Made by a program: the position numbers and the translations under genes. The notes beneath the pieces are model-generated. The model was not told the DNA's origin and made no database searches. It saw nothing but the letters and a program-made list of their open reading frames with translations. Below are positions 10,594 through 22,029 of a stretch of 30,713 nucleotides of DNA, piece by piece; position 1 is the stretch's first letter, and each line of letters begins with the position of its first letter. Source of the stretch: Saccoglossus kowalevskii (taxonomy: Eukaryota; Hemichordata; Enteropneusta; Harrimaniidae). The stretch lies in contig NW_003158729.1 in NCBI RefSeq assembly GCF_000003605.2, forward strand, positions 288,115 to 318,827, read 5' to 3'.

Positions 10594-10758
10594 ATGGCCA
10601 CCGAGATTTCGTTGAAGGCGAGAGAAGCGAGACTGTTGCTGCCTCTCAGTGTTCATTCTCCCTCGTTATCGTGTCTACTGTTTTTATTATCATGGCTACA
10701 CATCATTTGGACAGTGGACGCAACGGCGGGAAAGGATGGAACACTATTTGCGGGATAA
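10594..10758 (+). CDS. Small ORF with a possible signal-anchor, weak candidate
   Basis: An ATG at 10594 opens a 54-codon frame beginning MATEISLKAREARLLLPLS. A strongly hydrophobic stretch (residues about 25-41, CLLFLLSWLHIIWTV) follows, then DATAGKDG, ending at TAA 10756-10758. The basic start, hydrophobic core and Asp-Ala-Thr-Ala end resemble a signal sequence. The block has more CpG and GC than its surroundings. There is no usable splice donor before the stop, so as a first exon it would be broken. The stop lies in an inverted repeat (10750-10782) that might be an insertion. An overlapping frame from the acceptor at 10518 is also open for about 100 codons without motifs. No family is recognised. 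Confidence 0.2.
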   Translation: MATEISLKAREARLLLPLSVHSPSLSCLLFLLSWLHIIWTVDATAGKDGTLFAG

Positions 10759-10795
10759 ATACAAATCTCGTGGTTATCCCGCTCGCAACGAGATC
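10750..10795. repeat. Nested short inverted repeats
   Basis: GCGGGATAA (10750-10758) is exactly complementary to TTATCCCGC (10774-10782), with a 15-bp gap. An interlocking pair, ATCTCGT and ACGAGAT, spans about 10765-10794. Two interleaved perfect stems in 46 bp suggest a decayed palindromic transposon end or a compact insertion, not a transcription terminator, which would be meaningless here. Confidence 0.55.
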
Positions 10796-10871
10796 TTGGC
10801 GGCCATTTGACTCTAGGGTCTATTGATTTAGCGCCGAGTTGAATGCACGAATATATAGTTGATGTCACCAC

Positions 10872-12682
10872 ACACGTTACATGGGTATCGGAATAAAAGA
10901 TTACCTACGGGGACATAGTGAATATAGTCACTTAGTTGAGTTTAAAAAAGCGTTTCAAGGCGCGATTGGAATCAGTAATTTTACAGCGTATTCAGTTTAA
11001 AGCATTTCTTCAATGAAACCGCGACGGGAGTTCATCGTTCATAAATCATAGCGGAATGTCAAATTCGGGATAACATATCAAAGCGAAAGAAATCACATTA
11101 TTGTCATTATACGCTCTATTGCAGTACTTGTATTTTGCAAAGAATTCACTAATTATACAGTGATTAAACTTGATCTGTCAGACGGTGATGTACAGAATAA
11201 CTATAATTATACATTGACCTATCTAACCTTCATGGTTTGTTAGAACCAACTGTCTTTCTTATCACACATTCACATGACGATACATGGATGGCGGTATGCA
11301 GCGGATAAATGCCGTTTTTTCATTGTCTTACTTTTGTTTAGATAATTATGCAAGACTGCTTAATTACAATCTGAGAATATTGTTCGTCTGATGTGTTCAT
11401 GCGTTTAACTTGCTCAAATGTTTATGTTGTGATGTGAATTAGATGAAAGCCATGAGCATATTCAGTTTGAAATGTGTTGTGAAATCTAGCTTCTGCAAAT
11501 TTCGCCATACGCCTTATATAGCACACATTTCCATAGGACAAGCGCAACGCGTAGATAAAAGATCGTCGAAGGTGACATCATCACGAGAATATCTGTTTTT
11601 ATTATACACAATAGTCACAGAATTGACTTTTTGATAATCAGGATAGACGAGGTTTACATAGAACTTCGCTTCTCAATTTTACTTTTTATATTGTAACAAT
11701 TACCATAAGTAACCGCAAACGTAACATAGTTGTTTTCCCCAACAATATGGAAGGCCTACTCAAAACAAAGTAATCCATACTAGAACAAAACACGAAGGCA
11801 AATTGACTATATGAACGGATCCTTGCTTATACTATACTAGACGTTTTACATGCGCATAGTGTTCATACATCGAATATAGTAACTGCATTCCCCTCAATAT
11901 CTTTATACTCTCTGTAAATATGTCGACTACATCTAGGGCGACGACCACAGTCCACGGCATTTGTATTATACAGTCCGGGATAAACCAGTATGTAATTGAC
12001 AATTCAACGTATTATGTATTGAACATAGTTAACGTCCACAGTATTTATTAATCATTCCTATGGGTATTCACATGTCATCGTGTATTACGCGCGTGTTTGT
12101 CATACTATTATATTAATTGGGCAAAAGTAGGGATTGCGCACAGCTGTTGCGTTTGTGTAACATATTGATCACGACAAATAGAGAGTGTATATGTCTGTTT
12201 GGATTCCAAATTACGACATTTTCTTTCCGTCTGTCAAATAAATTCAATCATTTCCCATGGTAACCATCATCCCATATGTTCTCGAAATGTACAACATTTA
12301 TAGAAATCTTCATATATCTCACCACGAATATATTTAGCACTCATCATAAAATATGCCGACCTTTCAATAGAATGTATAAAATTACATGTATCGTGCGTGA
12401 TATATATTATATTGGATTATGAGGTCAAGCTGAACACATCATTAATTATTATGTTAGACAATGCATAAGTGTAATGGCTTCGAGTGTCAAATTTGAAACG
12501 ATACTTTTTATTTTATGGATGCGACTACGTAATAGATGTACACTTGATTATCGTAGTTCAATTGCCGCAGGCCAGTTTTAGCTCATACATTTGTGATTTT
12601 GTATCATTTATTTTGCTTGATTTGACGACCAATCACATTCCAACTTTGGCAGTGTTGTCCCTACATACATACATGCACATGA
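10872..12682. other. Noncoding stretch, no gene recognised
   Basis: Only short, compositionally random open frames are present. CCCATGGTAACC at about 12254-12265 resembles half of an RFX X-box palindrome. No tandem repeats or transposon ends were found. Confidence 0.4.
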
Positions 12683-12762
12683 CCTCTTCATCCCCCACCC
12701 ACCCCCATTTTCCTTCTTTCATCTTCCTCCTTTCACCCTCTTTTTCCTATTCTTCCGTCTAT
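12683..12762 (+). repeat. Polypyrimidine tract
   Basis: About 80 bases are almost entirely C and T on the plus strand, including two C5 runs and repeated CTTTC and CTTCC phrases. Such purine/pyrimidine strand asymmetry can adopt triplex structures and is often length-variable. An AG acceptor (TTTTTAG, about 12789) follows some distance downstream, but no convincing exon starts there. Confidence 0.75.
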
Positions 12763-12879
12763 AATCATAATAAAATATCTGTTTTTAGAGAACTTTAATA
12801 CACTAGTATAAAAATAGTGCCTATTTATATATCTCCTGCCTTTCGTTTATTACAAACACAATAGGGCCAACAGATGACC

Positions 12880-13240
12880 TCATTATACGTCCGATTGGTA
12901 GGCCAAAGAGTACGTCCAATCTGACCTCAACCAAGCTAGATTAAGTGATAGATTAAGTAATACGTCTAATCCTAACCACTCAGGCATGGTCAGCTTACAG
13001 TAGATCCATTGACCCTGTAATGCGTCATATATTATCTCATTCAAGTCAGATCAAGTGATGATAGGTCATGATCATGTCATGAGTCCAATCATATCCGAGC
13101 CAGGTCATTCGACAGTAGATCCACTGACCCTGTAATACGTTCAATCCTAACATATATTCAAGCTAGGTCAAGTTATGGTAGATTCACTGACCCTGTCATA
13201 CGTCTAAACATACCACATTCAAGCTATAGGTCAATGTATC
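12880..13240 (+). repeat. Degenerate tandem repeat, about 63 bp unit
   Basis: GTAGATCCATTGACCCTGTA, GTAGATCCACTGACCCTGTA and GTAGATTCACTGACCCTGTC start at 13000, 13115 and 13178. They are followed by TACGTCTAATCCTAACC-like and then TTCAAGCTAGGTCAAGT-like segments. The 63-bp step between the last two gives the unit. The 115-bp step between the first two is close to two units with indels. Earlier, more decayed copies begin near 12880. Confidence 0.6.
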
Positions 13241-15540
13241 GTGGAGATCTGACCCACTCATATTCAGCATTCCAATGTGGATCAACATTCAATCCAATCT
13301 AACACCATCATCTGTGATTTCTAAATTTACATTGATAGTTGTTACAATTTTGCAAACATACAAATTTACAAGAAGCAATTTAGTGCTCTTTCTGTATTTG
13401 CATTTCTATTGCTTTTCCAATTTCACAATTTTTTTTCGACGAAAGAATACAAAACTAATATTAAGGCCTGCCCTATAAATATAGGAAAGGTCGTTTTGAA
13501 TGTTGCAATCATCTCAATTAACATCGAAGTGTTCACACATCACCAAGGCATTTGATCTTTTGGGAAAAAAATCTGCAGTCATCTTCTAGGCTGATTACTC
13601 ACATACATGAGCAGTATTGTAACACTTTCAATTATTAATTCACAATGCATTTATTTTGAAGTGATTTTTTCTCTCCTGCTGCTCGTTCTCATCAATCAGT
13701 TCAATTGAGTTTGTATGCAGTATTTATCATGCGATTTATAATAAGGAATGTTCTGAGTACTTATCGTGACTGTCTGTCTCACGGATGTTGCTTTAAATAA
13801 AATATACTCCAGTTCAGAGGAAACCGAACATTGTCACGAAGAATATCTATATTACTTTCTATACTCGATTTGCGCTAAATTGATTAATTAATGAGAAAAC
13901 TTGACGACTGTATTTTACGAGCCAGACATTGGGCAAGTACTGGAAAATATTTATGATAAATATTTCAACGTGACACCGACACATAAAAGTAATCACAAAT
14001 TTGCCTATATTAACCATGAACGAGAACTAATAAATTTTATTTACCACTACCAAATCTTACAGATTGGTGAATATAACGATATATTATATATATATATGTA
14101 ATGTTCAAACACATAATGAGATTATTTGCGTATGCATGACAGGTTCCTATTTTATTTGAAACTACTATTATTGATGATTATTGGCGACGTAATTTGTCAT
14201 TCATACCCATTAGCTTTATAATTACACCATACATACATATTATAGTGACAATGCATGTCACAGAAGATTATGAGTACCATAGTTGTAATACAACGAGAAA
14301 TATCATTTTCTCCGACGCCTCTACTCTTCGCTTAGCACGTCAAAATACCTGAATGTATCGCACATTCCGAGTAATAACCGTACATATGATCAAGCTGAAT
14401 GTGTTCTCGTTCATTTGCATATTTTGTTCGTATACCCGTTCGCATAGTATTGTTAACGTGCTTTCGGTATTTTCTTTTCATGTATGACTTTTAATTGACT
14501 TTGTCAGGCTGGCGTTAATCAAAATGTCACGCATACAACAACAGTAAAATCTTCTAAACAATAATTATGTAGTTAAGAACGACGATCATCTCCCATGATC
14601 GATCACAAGTAATGTCAATATATTGTCCATGACTAATGAATGCTTCTGCAGTAAAATATCGACAGTTTTCTATTATATATAGAATTTATTATTTTCCAGT
14701 GCATGTTCATGTTTTGCTAGTGCTAATAGCACAGTGTTTTTGTGATTTGTGTTGATAAACAAAGCTGTACCACTCTAAATTAAAAAATACCGTCTTACAT
14801 AAAGCAACACATCCTTGTAATGATTAGCATAAACATGTGTGTCCTTGTACCATTAGCGGCTGTATCACATTGCTCACATTGTATTATAGTCCACTGTATA
14901 AGGTACGTTATGGACGTTAGCTGTGGTCCATATGCAATTGCATACTGGTTCAACTCGGACTGTATAATACGACCCCATGTGTTTAACAAATCTGGTAGTT
15001 GACGAGTACACAATACACGCTATTCCGATCAACATACTTCCAAGGCATTATAATATTACTATATTAGTTCTAACATTCGGACTTCACTATCTTTGGGTCA
15101 CCAGTCGTTAAAAATGACGTTTTAAATTGTAATTGATATGTAACGGACAACTATTTTAATAGAAATTGTTTGTTCTATATTTGCATGCCACATATTATAG
15201 ACATGTAGTAATAGTTGATAAACAAAGTATGGGAAAATGTCCATGTGTATACACCAAATAAGCTCGACGACTAAAAAATATGCGGCGGTCGGAATAAAAA
15301 TAACAGTACCACTACTATACTGTGCTCATCTCAACGCGTACGTCTATAAAAGACTGTAACTTTGCATGTTACAAATATTTCCCAAACTCAAAATGATACA
15401 TTTAATGATCATACACAATACACAATCAGCCACATTCGTGGAATCCTGGTCACAAATAACGATTCATTTTGAAGTTGAAAGGTTATAATTGGAGGTCATA
15501 ATTTAGTACCACGTAAGTTCACGATCGCCCGTAGAGGTAG
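13241..15540. other. Noncoding stretch with a short palindrome
   Basis: No gene is recognised. ATGCAATTGCAT at 14932-14943 is a perfect 12-bp palindrome. A TTTTCCAG acceptor-like end near 14699 is followed by an open segment of fewer than 20 codons. Overlapping frames of 60-72 codons at 14795-15013 on both strands show no domain, though the plus frame has a hydrophobic start and several cysteines. Confidence 0.35.
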
Positions 15541-15551
15541 TGTACAGTGGA

Positions 15552-15561
15552 GGGGGGGGGG
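15552..15561 (+). repeat. G10 homopolymer
   Basis: Ten consecutive G residues in AT-rich surroundings, the second long G-run of the window. It may be length-variable. Confidence 0.9.
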
Positions 15562-15989
15562 CTATATGCTATTTTAAATTGAACGTGTTGCCAAAATACA
15601 GGGAAGTACAGAACACTAGTACCACACATTTCTACATCAATTGACAATATTATACATTGTTAACAGTATTGTAAGTGGATACTGATCGTTTTGCTGACAG
15701 ACACAGGTCACAGCACGCAGTCCGTCATCATAATGCAGATCTCTGGCGGCGACTTTCAAGTACATAATGGTAATATGATATATGGCTGACTTCATATAAG
15801 TACCATATTACAGACTTAAATTTAAAAATAAAAATGGCCCGCACGATAACCAGTTATACATGACTTTATTTTGCCGGTCCATTTCGAGATATTGTTATCA
15901 TACATGTTTTAAAATACATAATATATATTTTTTATATTTGCATTTAATCGAAAACATCAACAGACGTCTATATTCAATTGAAATGTTTT

Positions 15990-16155
15990 CAACTATCGCC
16001 ATTAAATTATTATCCGTCACCACACTGGCGTCAGAACCACAAACGGGCGTTGTGGCTTTTGTTACACTTGCATTCAAGCGCGTCGTCTGTAACACGTTTA
16101 TGATGACGACGAGTCTGGGGCGGAAAATGCCAGTCTCCAAACTACAACAATTATG
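15990..16155. other. GC-richer block open on both strands, unrecognised
   Basis: This segment is visibly richer in G, C and CpG than its flanks. It carries long open frames on both strands: plus 15860-16156 (containing VVAFVTLAFKRVVCNTF) and minus 16167-15898 (containing RPRLVVIINVLQTTRLNASV). Codons in both frames avoid the AT bias of the flanks, as real exons or fragments of transferred or transposon coding DNA would. The minus frame could begin at an acceptor-like TTGTTGTAG near 16147. No good donor and no known family were found in either direction. Confidence 0.3.
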
Positions 16156-19100
16156 ATATACATTCATTGAAGAGAACCTTGATGTATATTTCTATGTTGG
16201 TTCTATAAATGTGTACATACCATTGTGTAACGATTGACCACCGAGAATGTCGTAATAAAGCACGTACTACGCGACGTCACGCCACTGGTATTATAACGTA
16301 ATCACACGGGTTATCAACTATCACCGGTACTAAGCAGTATTTATATTCTGACAGGATATTGATGCAATGTAAATGTATCGGATTAAATTGGGTTGTAAAT
16401 TAGTAATGTTGAAACTGACAACCCGGTGATCAATGTATAAATCGTACTGTAGCCCAGGCAAGACAAAACACTAATAATTGATAGCAATTATATTATAGAG
16501 CTACATTCTTAATATAGTTATATTATTACCATGTCAGTAATGCACATATCCGTACATTCGAAATGACTTTTCAATTAGGATGAAAACTGCTTAATGGGAC
16601 GTAGATACAAATTACTATCATCGTTAGTGAGTTTGTGTCGTTAGCATTTTATTACAACTAAAGCATAGCAGTTATATATATTATAAGTATAGCAGTTAAA
16701 GTGAAGATACATGACTGTACATTCAAATATGAGTCACGTTCCGAACAATGACTGCATTTAATGATTCATACTGCATGTTACGTGTGGACACACTGACCTG
16801 TGTTTGTCTACTTTGTTTATTTGCTTCGTATCTAGGTGCATAACCAGTGCATATCGTTGATTTACGCGAGCAGTCTGAAATTAACCGGTAATTGATATGT
16901 CCAATTCGCCGCTTTCAAGTGTAGATTTAATATGAAGCTATAATTCAGATTCCTTGTTCATGATACAACTCATTGAAATTGAAATGGCGGCAAAGTATGA
17001 TGATTTGATATCAGATACAACATTTTAATATATACACGGAGTGACGGATTCATTAAGCGAGTGATTATTTCAATAAACCTGATATCATAGAGATCATTTT
17101 AAAAATACACTGTACTCCTATATATATTCTATTCATTTTCACACTGACATTATCGTCAATGCACACGCCGATGTCAGCGTTATGATTATTTCATTCGCAC
17201 ATATACTTTTTAGCAGATTGTGTTTATTCATTTTCCGACTAACCTTAAAAAATGCAATTGTAATTGTAAAGCGTGGACGTATACATTGTAAAGCAGTTAT
17301 AACTTATAATATTTTCAGAGTTATAGTTCCAAGAATAATCCGCAAACAATACAGAAACAGAAAGAATACGCAGATTGTGATTTTTAAATTATCATTATCA
17401 CAAGACCTCAAGTGACTTCCGGTTTAACCAAATAATCAATACATTTAGGCAAGCTTTTGTCTGCATGTCTTAATATTTATTTTGTGCCAGAAACCATTAT
17501 TTTTTAAGATATTTTTGACAGCAAAATGTCAAACGGTTTTATTGTCTTCTGATCTGACAGGCAATGATTATTTCAGCTAATTTAGTAGGTTGGATTAGTT
17601 TGTAATAGTGAATACAAGTGTGTCATTTTGGCTTACGTTAAAGCAATCATAGGTGACATGTGCTGAATAAAACATGCAAACTATAAATGTAAAAATGTCT
17701 AAACCTATAACATAGTGGTGTCTGATAATAGTTTGTATAAATTATATTGAAACTGTAGACTGTAAACATGAAAAAATGTACATCTACACTTGTTAGCCAA
17801 AAGTAAACTTGGTGAATTGGAACATTTTCATGCAAGCTCAGAAGGAAATATTTCTTAAGCTTGGCACCACAGTAAAATTTATTTTTGATTATATTGGCAT
17901 GGACGTGACAGATACATATCTACCACGACATTTCTAGAAAGCAACTAACCATCATGTCGTTTGTTTGTTGTATATTTATTTCTATTTTGTCATGACGTTG
18001 TTTCTATTTTGTACTTCAGATTTTTATATCAATACGAGTACGTACGAGTACGACTATTTCATTCCATCCTTTGTATCTCGTCCAAATATATTCACTAAGT
18101 TATTATTAAGCATCATTAGCATACCAATGCAAATGTTTTGCATTTCAGGAACTGACTTGGATGTGTGTGCAGCGGTATAATATACTAGTGCACTGCAAAA
18201 CATTGCTGTCCAACCAAGCAGAACATGAGTAATATAGGATTTGTACAAAACCCCATTTATAAAGCATATTTTCCCCAGTAGTTTATTAAACCCAGTTTAA
18301 TTACATTAAGTAGATCCATCGCACCATTGTACATATCACGTAGGCGATTATTAATTGCAATTGCGTATATAACGCCAGAATAAGCAATTCATAACAGATT
18401 GAACTAATTTATCAGTGCCGGAACTTCTGTCAGACATAGGCTATAACGATATGTCACGACATTATAAGATTTAGATTTCTGAACAAAATAAATGCTTATA
18501 GAAAACAACCGTGAATTGTAACTTGTAACTATCACTTGTAAAACTAATCTGTCTTTGTGCATCTCTTCTGCAAATAGCATAACTGATCTAGCTGTAAGCA
18601 AAACGGATATCCAATTCTAACAGCAGAGGCAGCTAATCGCTCGTATCGTATGTCTGCATACTCGCTGGTGCCAGTATTGTGAATTTATATCGCTGTGTGT
18701 CACGCCATGCATATTGTATGACAAGCTAAATATTGTCTTACACTCAGTTATTTTAATAATGTAAGTATAAATATGCACTGGTTCCGATAGCTGAGTAACA
18801 GACATATTAAATGTGTGAAGCATGGGTATTTTGATATGTACATCATTATATTGCACGCTAATTCGACAAAGTAGACACGCACTTTCACTCGACCAAACAC
18901 ACTATTCATACATTTAATAAAACGTGCGGATGATGAGTAGGGTGACCTGCCAGGAGATGCTATGTTGACCTGTTCAGCCGTTATTGAGAAAACACCTGAA
19001 GGGAATGGTGTTAATTAGTGTTATTGTACCGAGGTAAATAAACCTCAATTGTCTACATAGCATTTATAACTGAGAAACTACGGCTAGTCTTGTTATGTTA

Positions 19101-19208
19101 AGTATCAACACAAATCGTCAGCTGAAATAACCATCTGTACGATGCACATTCGTCGACAATCCAGAAACAATTGAGAAATTACAGTCAAACGGCACGCACG
19201 ATTACCCC
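16156..19208. other. Noncoding stretch, no gene recognised
   Basis: No coding region or tandem repeat is supported. A 7-bp stem with a 3-nt loop, ATGCAAA-TGT-TTTGCAT (18127-18143), contains an octamer-like ATGCAAAT. An acceptor-like CATTTCAG ends near 18148 and is followed by a very short open segment ending near a weak GTATAA. Open frames of 60-80 codons here look random. Confidence 0.35.
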
Positions 19209-19316
19209 TTATTTATTGATTGAATAAGTGTCTGTCTGTGTTTCCATTTCGTCATCCTGTGTAGTTTGCAGCGGACTCTCACCTTCTATCACTTCATGAA
19301 CGACCGAGACTGTGTC
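19209..19316 (-). CDS. Candidate terminal exon, acidic Thr/Gln-rich tail
   Basis: On the minus strand GACACAG ends an acceptor at 19317, and a 35-codon frame runs to TAA at 19209-19211. It begins DTVSVVHEVIEGESPLQTTQ, and its end, DDEMETQTDTYSINK, is acidic and polar with varied codons, unlike the AT-driven frames around it. AATAAA overlaps the stop codon (19212-19217 on the opposite strand). The frame is open upstream to 19394 but has no ATG there, so it would be an internal-to-terminal exon, not a whole gene. GTGAGA inside (about 19286) could act as an alternative donor. No domain is recognised, and the acceptor's pyrimidine tract is poor. Confidence 0.25.
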   Translation of the reverse strand, partial: DTVSVVHEVIEGESPLQTTQDDEMETQTDTYSINK

Positions 19317-19439
19317 CTGTGTCAACACGTCTTGATTTAAAAAATGTATATTTAAATGATCATCGATATTTGGAGCTTCACATTTGCCCGGCAATATTCA
19401 TAAATATTTGCCATTATCTAACAGTATCATATATGCAAT

Positions 19440-19561
19440 GCTACACTGGCATAACAACTTTCAAGTTAACGCTACACTGGCATAGCAACTTTCAAGTTAA
19501 CGCTACACTGGCATAACAACTTTCAAGTTAACGCTACACTGGCATGACAATTTTCAAGTTA
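19440..19561 (+). repeat. 31-bp minisatellite, about 3.9 copies
   Basis: Units start at 19440, 19471, 19502 and 19533, each reading GCTACACTGGCAT and then a CAACTTTCAAGTTAAC-type end. The first three are nearly identical, and the fourth has a few substitutions and is incomplete. Near identity means recent expansion, so copy number is probably variable. Confidence 0.92.
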
Positions 19562-20676
19562 TTCTGGTCATGCTTCTCATATATAACCACATTTAATCAT
19601 CGTCTTCAATTCATATGTATTAGTTTGTCCACTGGGAGAAACCTTATTTGATCAAGGGTAGAATACACGTAACAACTCTTAAACTATCATTGGTAGATAT
19701 CAAGATTAAATGTTGCATTAACTGTTATTGGGTATACTTTATCGATGCCATTCGGTCGACTTTAATTAGGTTAGAGATGTTAATCACATTAGCATGCGCT
19801 TGATTGTTTGAACACATAAAGCGTGGTATAGTTCATGATGTCACGATCCGCTAAATTATTCAGACAATTGTATAAATTGTGATGCCTTCTATACTAATTT
19901 TAACGCATTGAATAATAATGATTTATTTTCAGTTCAGGGCCTTAGTCCATCATACTTCATACAGAATATATTGGATGAAAATGATATGCGTTCTTTAACA
20001 TGGATAAATGATCACACCGTTATTAGCATAGTATATATATTCATCATTACGATCGCCTTTGAATCTACCATTGAGAATATGAATGTTTGGTTTACAACAC
20101 AGATCCACCAGAACCCTGTCAAACTTATTTATATGGATGTTTTTCTAGTCAGATCAAAATTATCGTAATTTACAAGATTATTGTCATAATTGCGGCTGCA
20201 AAAGTCGACTTCCAAATCCAGCTATTATCAAATCGAAACTACACAGTTCGCAAAATTTCGTTTGATTCACCTGTATTATACATTGTGGAATCTTATATAT
20301 GTGTGAATGCGAAAATCATATTTTTATCTACGGCAAGAGCAGCTTTGTTGAATTATATGAATATAATATCTACTAGTTCACTATGAAATAATTCTAACCT
20401 GTTTTACAGTAGTTTTTTCAAAGATCACAAATATACTTCCTGAATTCCGCTCAGCTTCAACTAATCTTGGGAAACCCCTGTTACCGGTCAAAAAACAATC
20501 TATTCTGGTTAAATTATTTGCAATAGTTTCACACATACGGATAATTAAAAATTGTGATAGATATCATATTAATTCAGTATTAAATAGCTCTTAGATTTAG
20601 ATAATTTAAGATACAAAATCAAATCGTTTCATAAAAAATAGAAATTCGAATTAACATTAAATTTTCAATTTATACG
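19562..20676. other. Mostly noncoding stretch; contains an acceptor at 19932
   Basis: ATTTATTTTCAG ending at 19932 is a fair acceptor. From 19933 the frame, joined in phase 1 to the exon ending at 7667, stays open for about 78 codons to 20168, starting QGLSPSYFIQNILDENDM and including an aliphatic stretch (VYIFIITIAF). No domain is recognised and codon use is as AT-rich as the flanks. It is noted only as a possible continuation of the signal-peptide gene. Confidence 0.2.
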
Positions 20677-20809
20677 TTAAAGGGCGACGGACGTCGCTCC
20701 GCGTTCTGTTAGATGTGGAACTCATAATTACGTATACAACGCTTGTATGTTACATTGTTTGTTTACTTGTAATTAGAACACGTGCTGAGCAACAACCATC
20801 GCCCTTTAA
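20677..20809. mobile_element. TTAA-flanked inverted-repeat element (MITE-like), copy 2
   Basis: The left end reads TTAAAGGGCGACGGACGTCG. The right end, read from the minus strand, begins TTAAAGGGCGATGGTTGTTG. About 21 of the first 26 positions match. TTAA lies at both outer edges (20677-20680 and 20806-20809). At 133 bp it is too short to encode anything, so it is non-autonomous. Its left arm matches that of the 298-bp copy at 4722-5019 (18 of 21 positions), while the interiors differ. That is typical of MITEs sharing only the ends needed by a transposase encoded elsewhere. Confidence 0.7.
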
Positions 20810-21263
20810 TAGATTGCGTTTAATACATGTTATCAACTTGACCATAGTAGGGAAAACAACATCTAGACAATATGAATATGTATCTTTAATATAACTATTG
20901 ATTGAAAGGTTGCTAATAATGTGCCTTGACAACAGTTGATTTCTAACGTGTCTAACATTATCGATCTGTGATCCTATTCGCCTCTAGCTTAAAAATAATG
21001 GGTAAAGTTTCTGAATAGTAATTCAATGCAACTGATGCGCACGGGTGAGATAATTGGGTCGGAAGCTGTGACAGCAGGGGTCAATGTCATTTAGGATTAT
21101 GTAGCAACTATATTGGTCAACTGAACAGGTATGTTAAATTATGTATATTTCAGTAAGGTCCCCGATTAACAGTCCTATTGTAAGACTGGTAGAATTTGGT
21201 AAAAAAAGTGTGTGCATGAATTTATCAATGTAGGAAGTAGCTCCTCATCTCTGAGTGTGTTGT
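20810..21263. other. Noncoding stretch, no gene recognised
   Basis: No exon, repeat or transposon end is supported here. Confidence 0.4.
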
Positions 21264-21373
21264 GTACGTCCTTATATAATAGCACGCTTCACGCGTCCTT
21301 ATCTAACAGCGCGCTGTACGCGTCTTTAACTAATAGCGCACTGTGCACGTTCTTATCAATGAATGTGCCATGT
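21264..21373 (+). repeat. 27-bp minisatellite, about 4 copies
   Basis: Units start at 21264, 21291, 21318 and about 21345, with the pattern ACGCGTCCTTATCTAACAGC followed by GCGCTGT. The 27-bp period is nine codons, so the plus frame gives a repeating peptide (SLSNSALYA, SLTNSALC) and the minus frame a diverged DKDAYSALL type. The units contain more CpG than the flanks. The open frames around it (21212-21457 + and 21289-21573 -) are explained by the repeat and are not called as genes. Confidence 0.85.
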
Positions 21374-21807
21374 ATACATGCTTCTAGTATGACTTGTTCG
21401 TTTTCATCAATGAAATCACAGGATTCCCAATTTATATTCCCTGTAAGATTTCTATGAACTAGGTAATCATAAATAACAAGGGGGCCGCAGTATGATGAAT
21501 TACAACATCGTAATTGTATATGTCTGTACATATAGTAATCGTGTACATTGTATGAATAAGATACGCCTAACAATACCTAATATCGCAGATTATCAGCTAC
21601 AAGGCCACACTTTGTTAGTCATTCAAAACTCCTCCGCCATCTTAAAACATAAGAATGTAATATGTACATTGAATGCAATTGAATGTGTAAAGAGTCTTGC
21701 TACAATTGTAAAGTTCGGACTAATAAAATATTCATGGGTCATTAAAATAACTACGTTTTTTTTCTTTTCAACTACGGTTTACCTTTTCATTCATTCATTT
21801 TTTCCAG

Positions 21808-21924
21808 GTTGAAATTTTCGTTTTAAAGTCACGTATGCGCAGGGGATTGATACCCCGGGTAACATATCATAACGTGCTTCAATCAATCAATAATGAACAA
21901 TACTTCTCGCAGTTTAGACGCTGA
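21808..21924 (+). CDS. Weak candidate terminal exon after a strong acceptor
   Basis: ATTCATTCATTTTTTCCAG ending at 21807 is among the best acceptor tracts in the window. The frame starting at 21808 is open for 38 codons (VEIFVLKSRMRRGLIPRVTY at the start) to TGA at 21922-21924. GTAACA near 21860 could be a donor. In phase 1, as needed by the exon ending at 7667, it would meet a stop at once, so it does not fit that gene. No family is recognised. Confidence 0.15.
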   Translation, partial: VEIFVLKSRMRRGLIPRVTYHNVLQSINNEQYFSQFRR

Positions 21925-21971
21925 GAGGGGTCAAAAGGTCACATTGTGAATTCAATCACATATGTAATCAC

Positions 21972-21973
<2 letters not shown>

Positions 21974-22026
<53 letters not shown>
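21974..22026. repeat. (TA)n microsatellite, about 26 units
   Basis: An uninterrupted TA dinucleotide run of 53 bases. It is self-complementary and can extrude a cruciform. Expected to be length-variable. Confidence 0.95.

Positions 22027-22029
<3 letters not shown>

Noticed and set aside
12484-12798. 104-codon open frame
   Set aside because: It is largely produced by the polypyrimidine tract (Ser, Pro, Phe-rich) and shows no motif.
14795-15013. Cys-containing frame with a hydrophobic start on plus, overlapping a minus frame
   Set aside because: No splice partner, no family, and the opposite strand is equally open.
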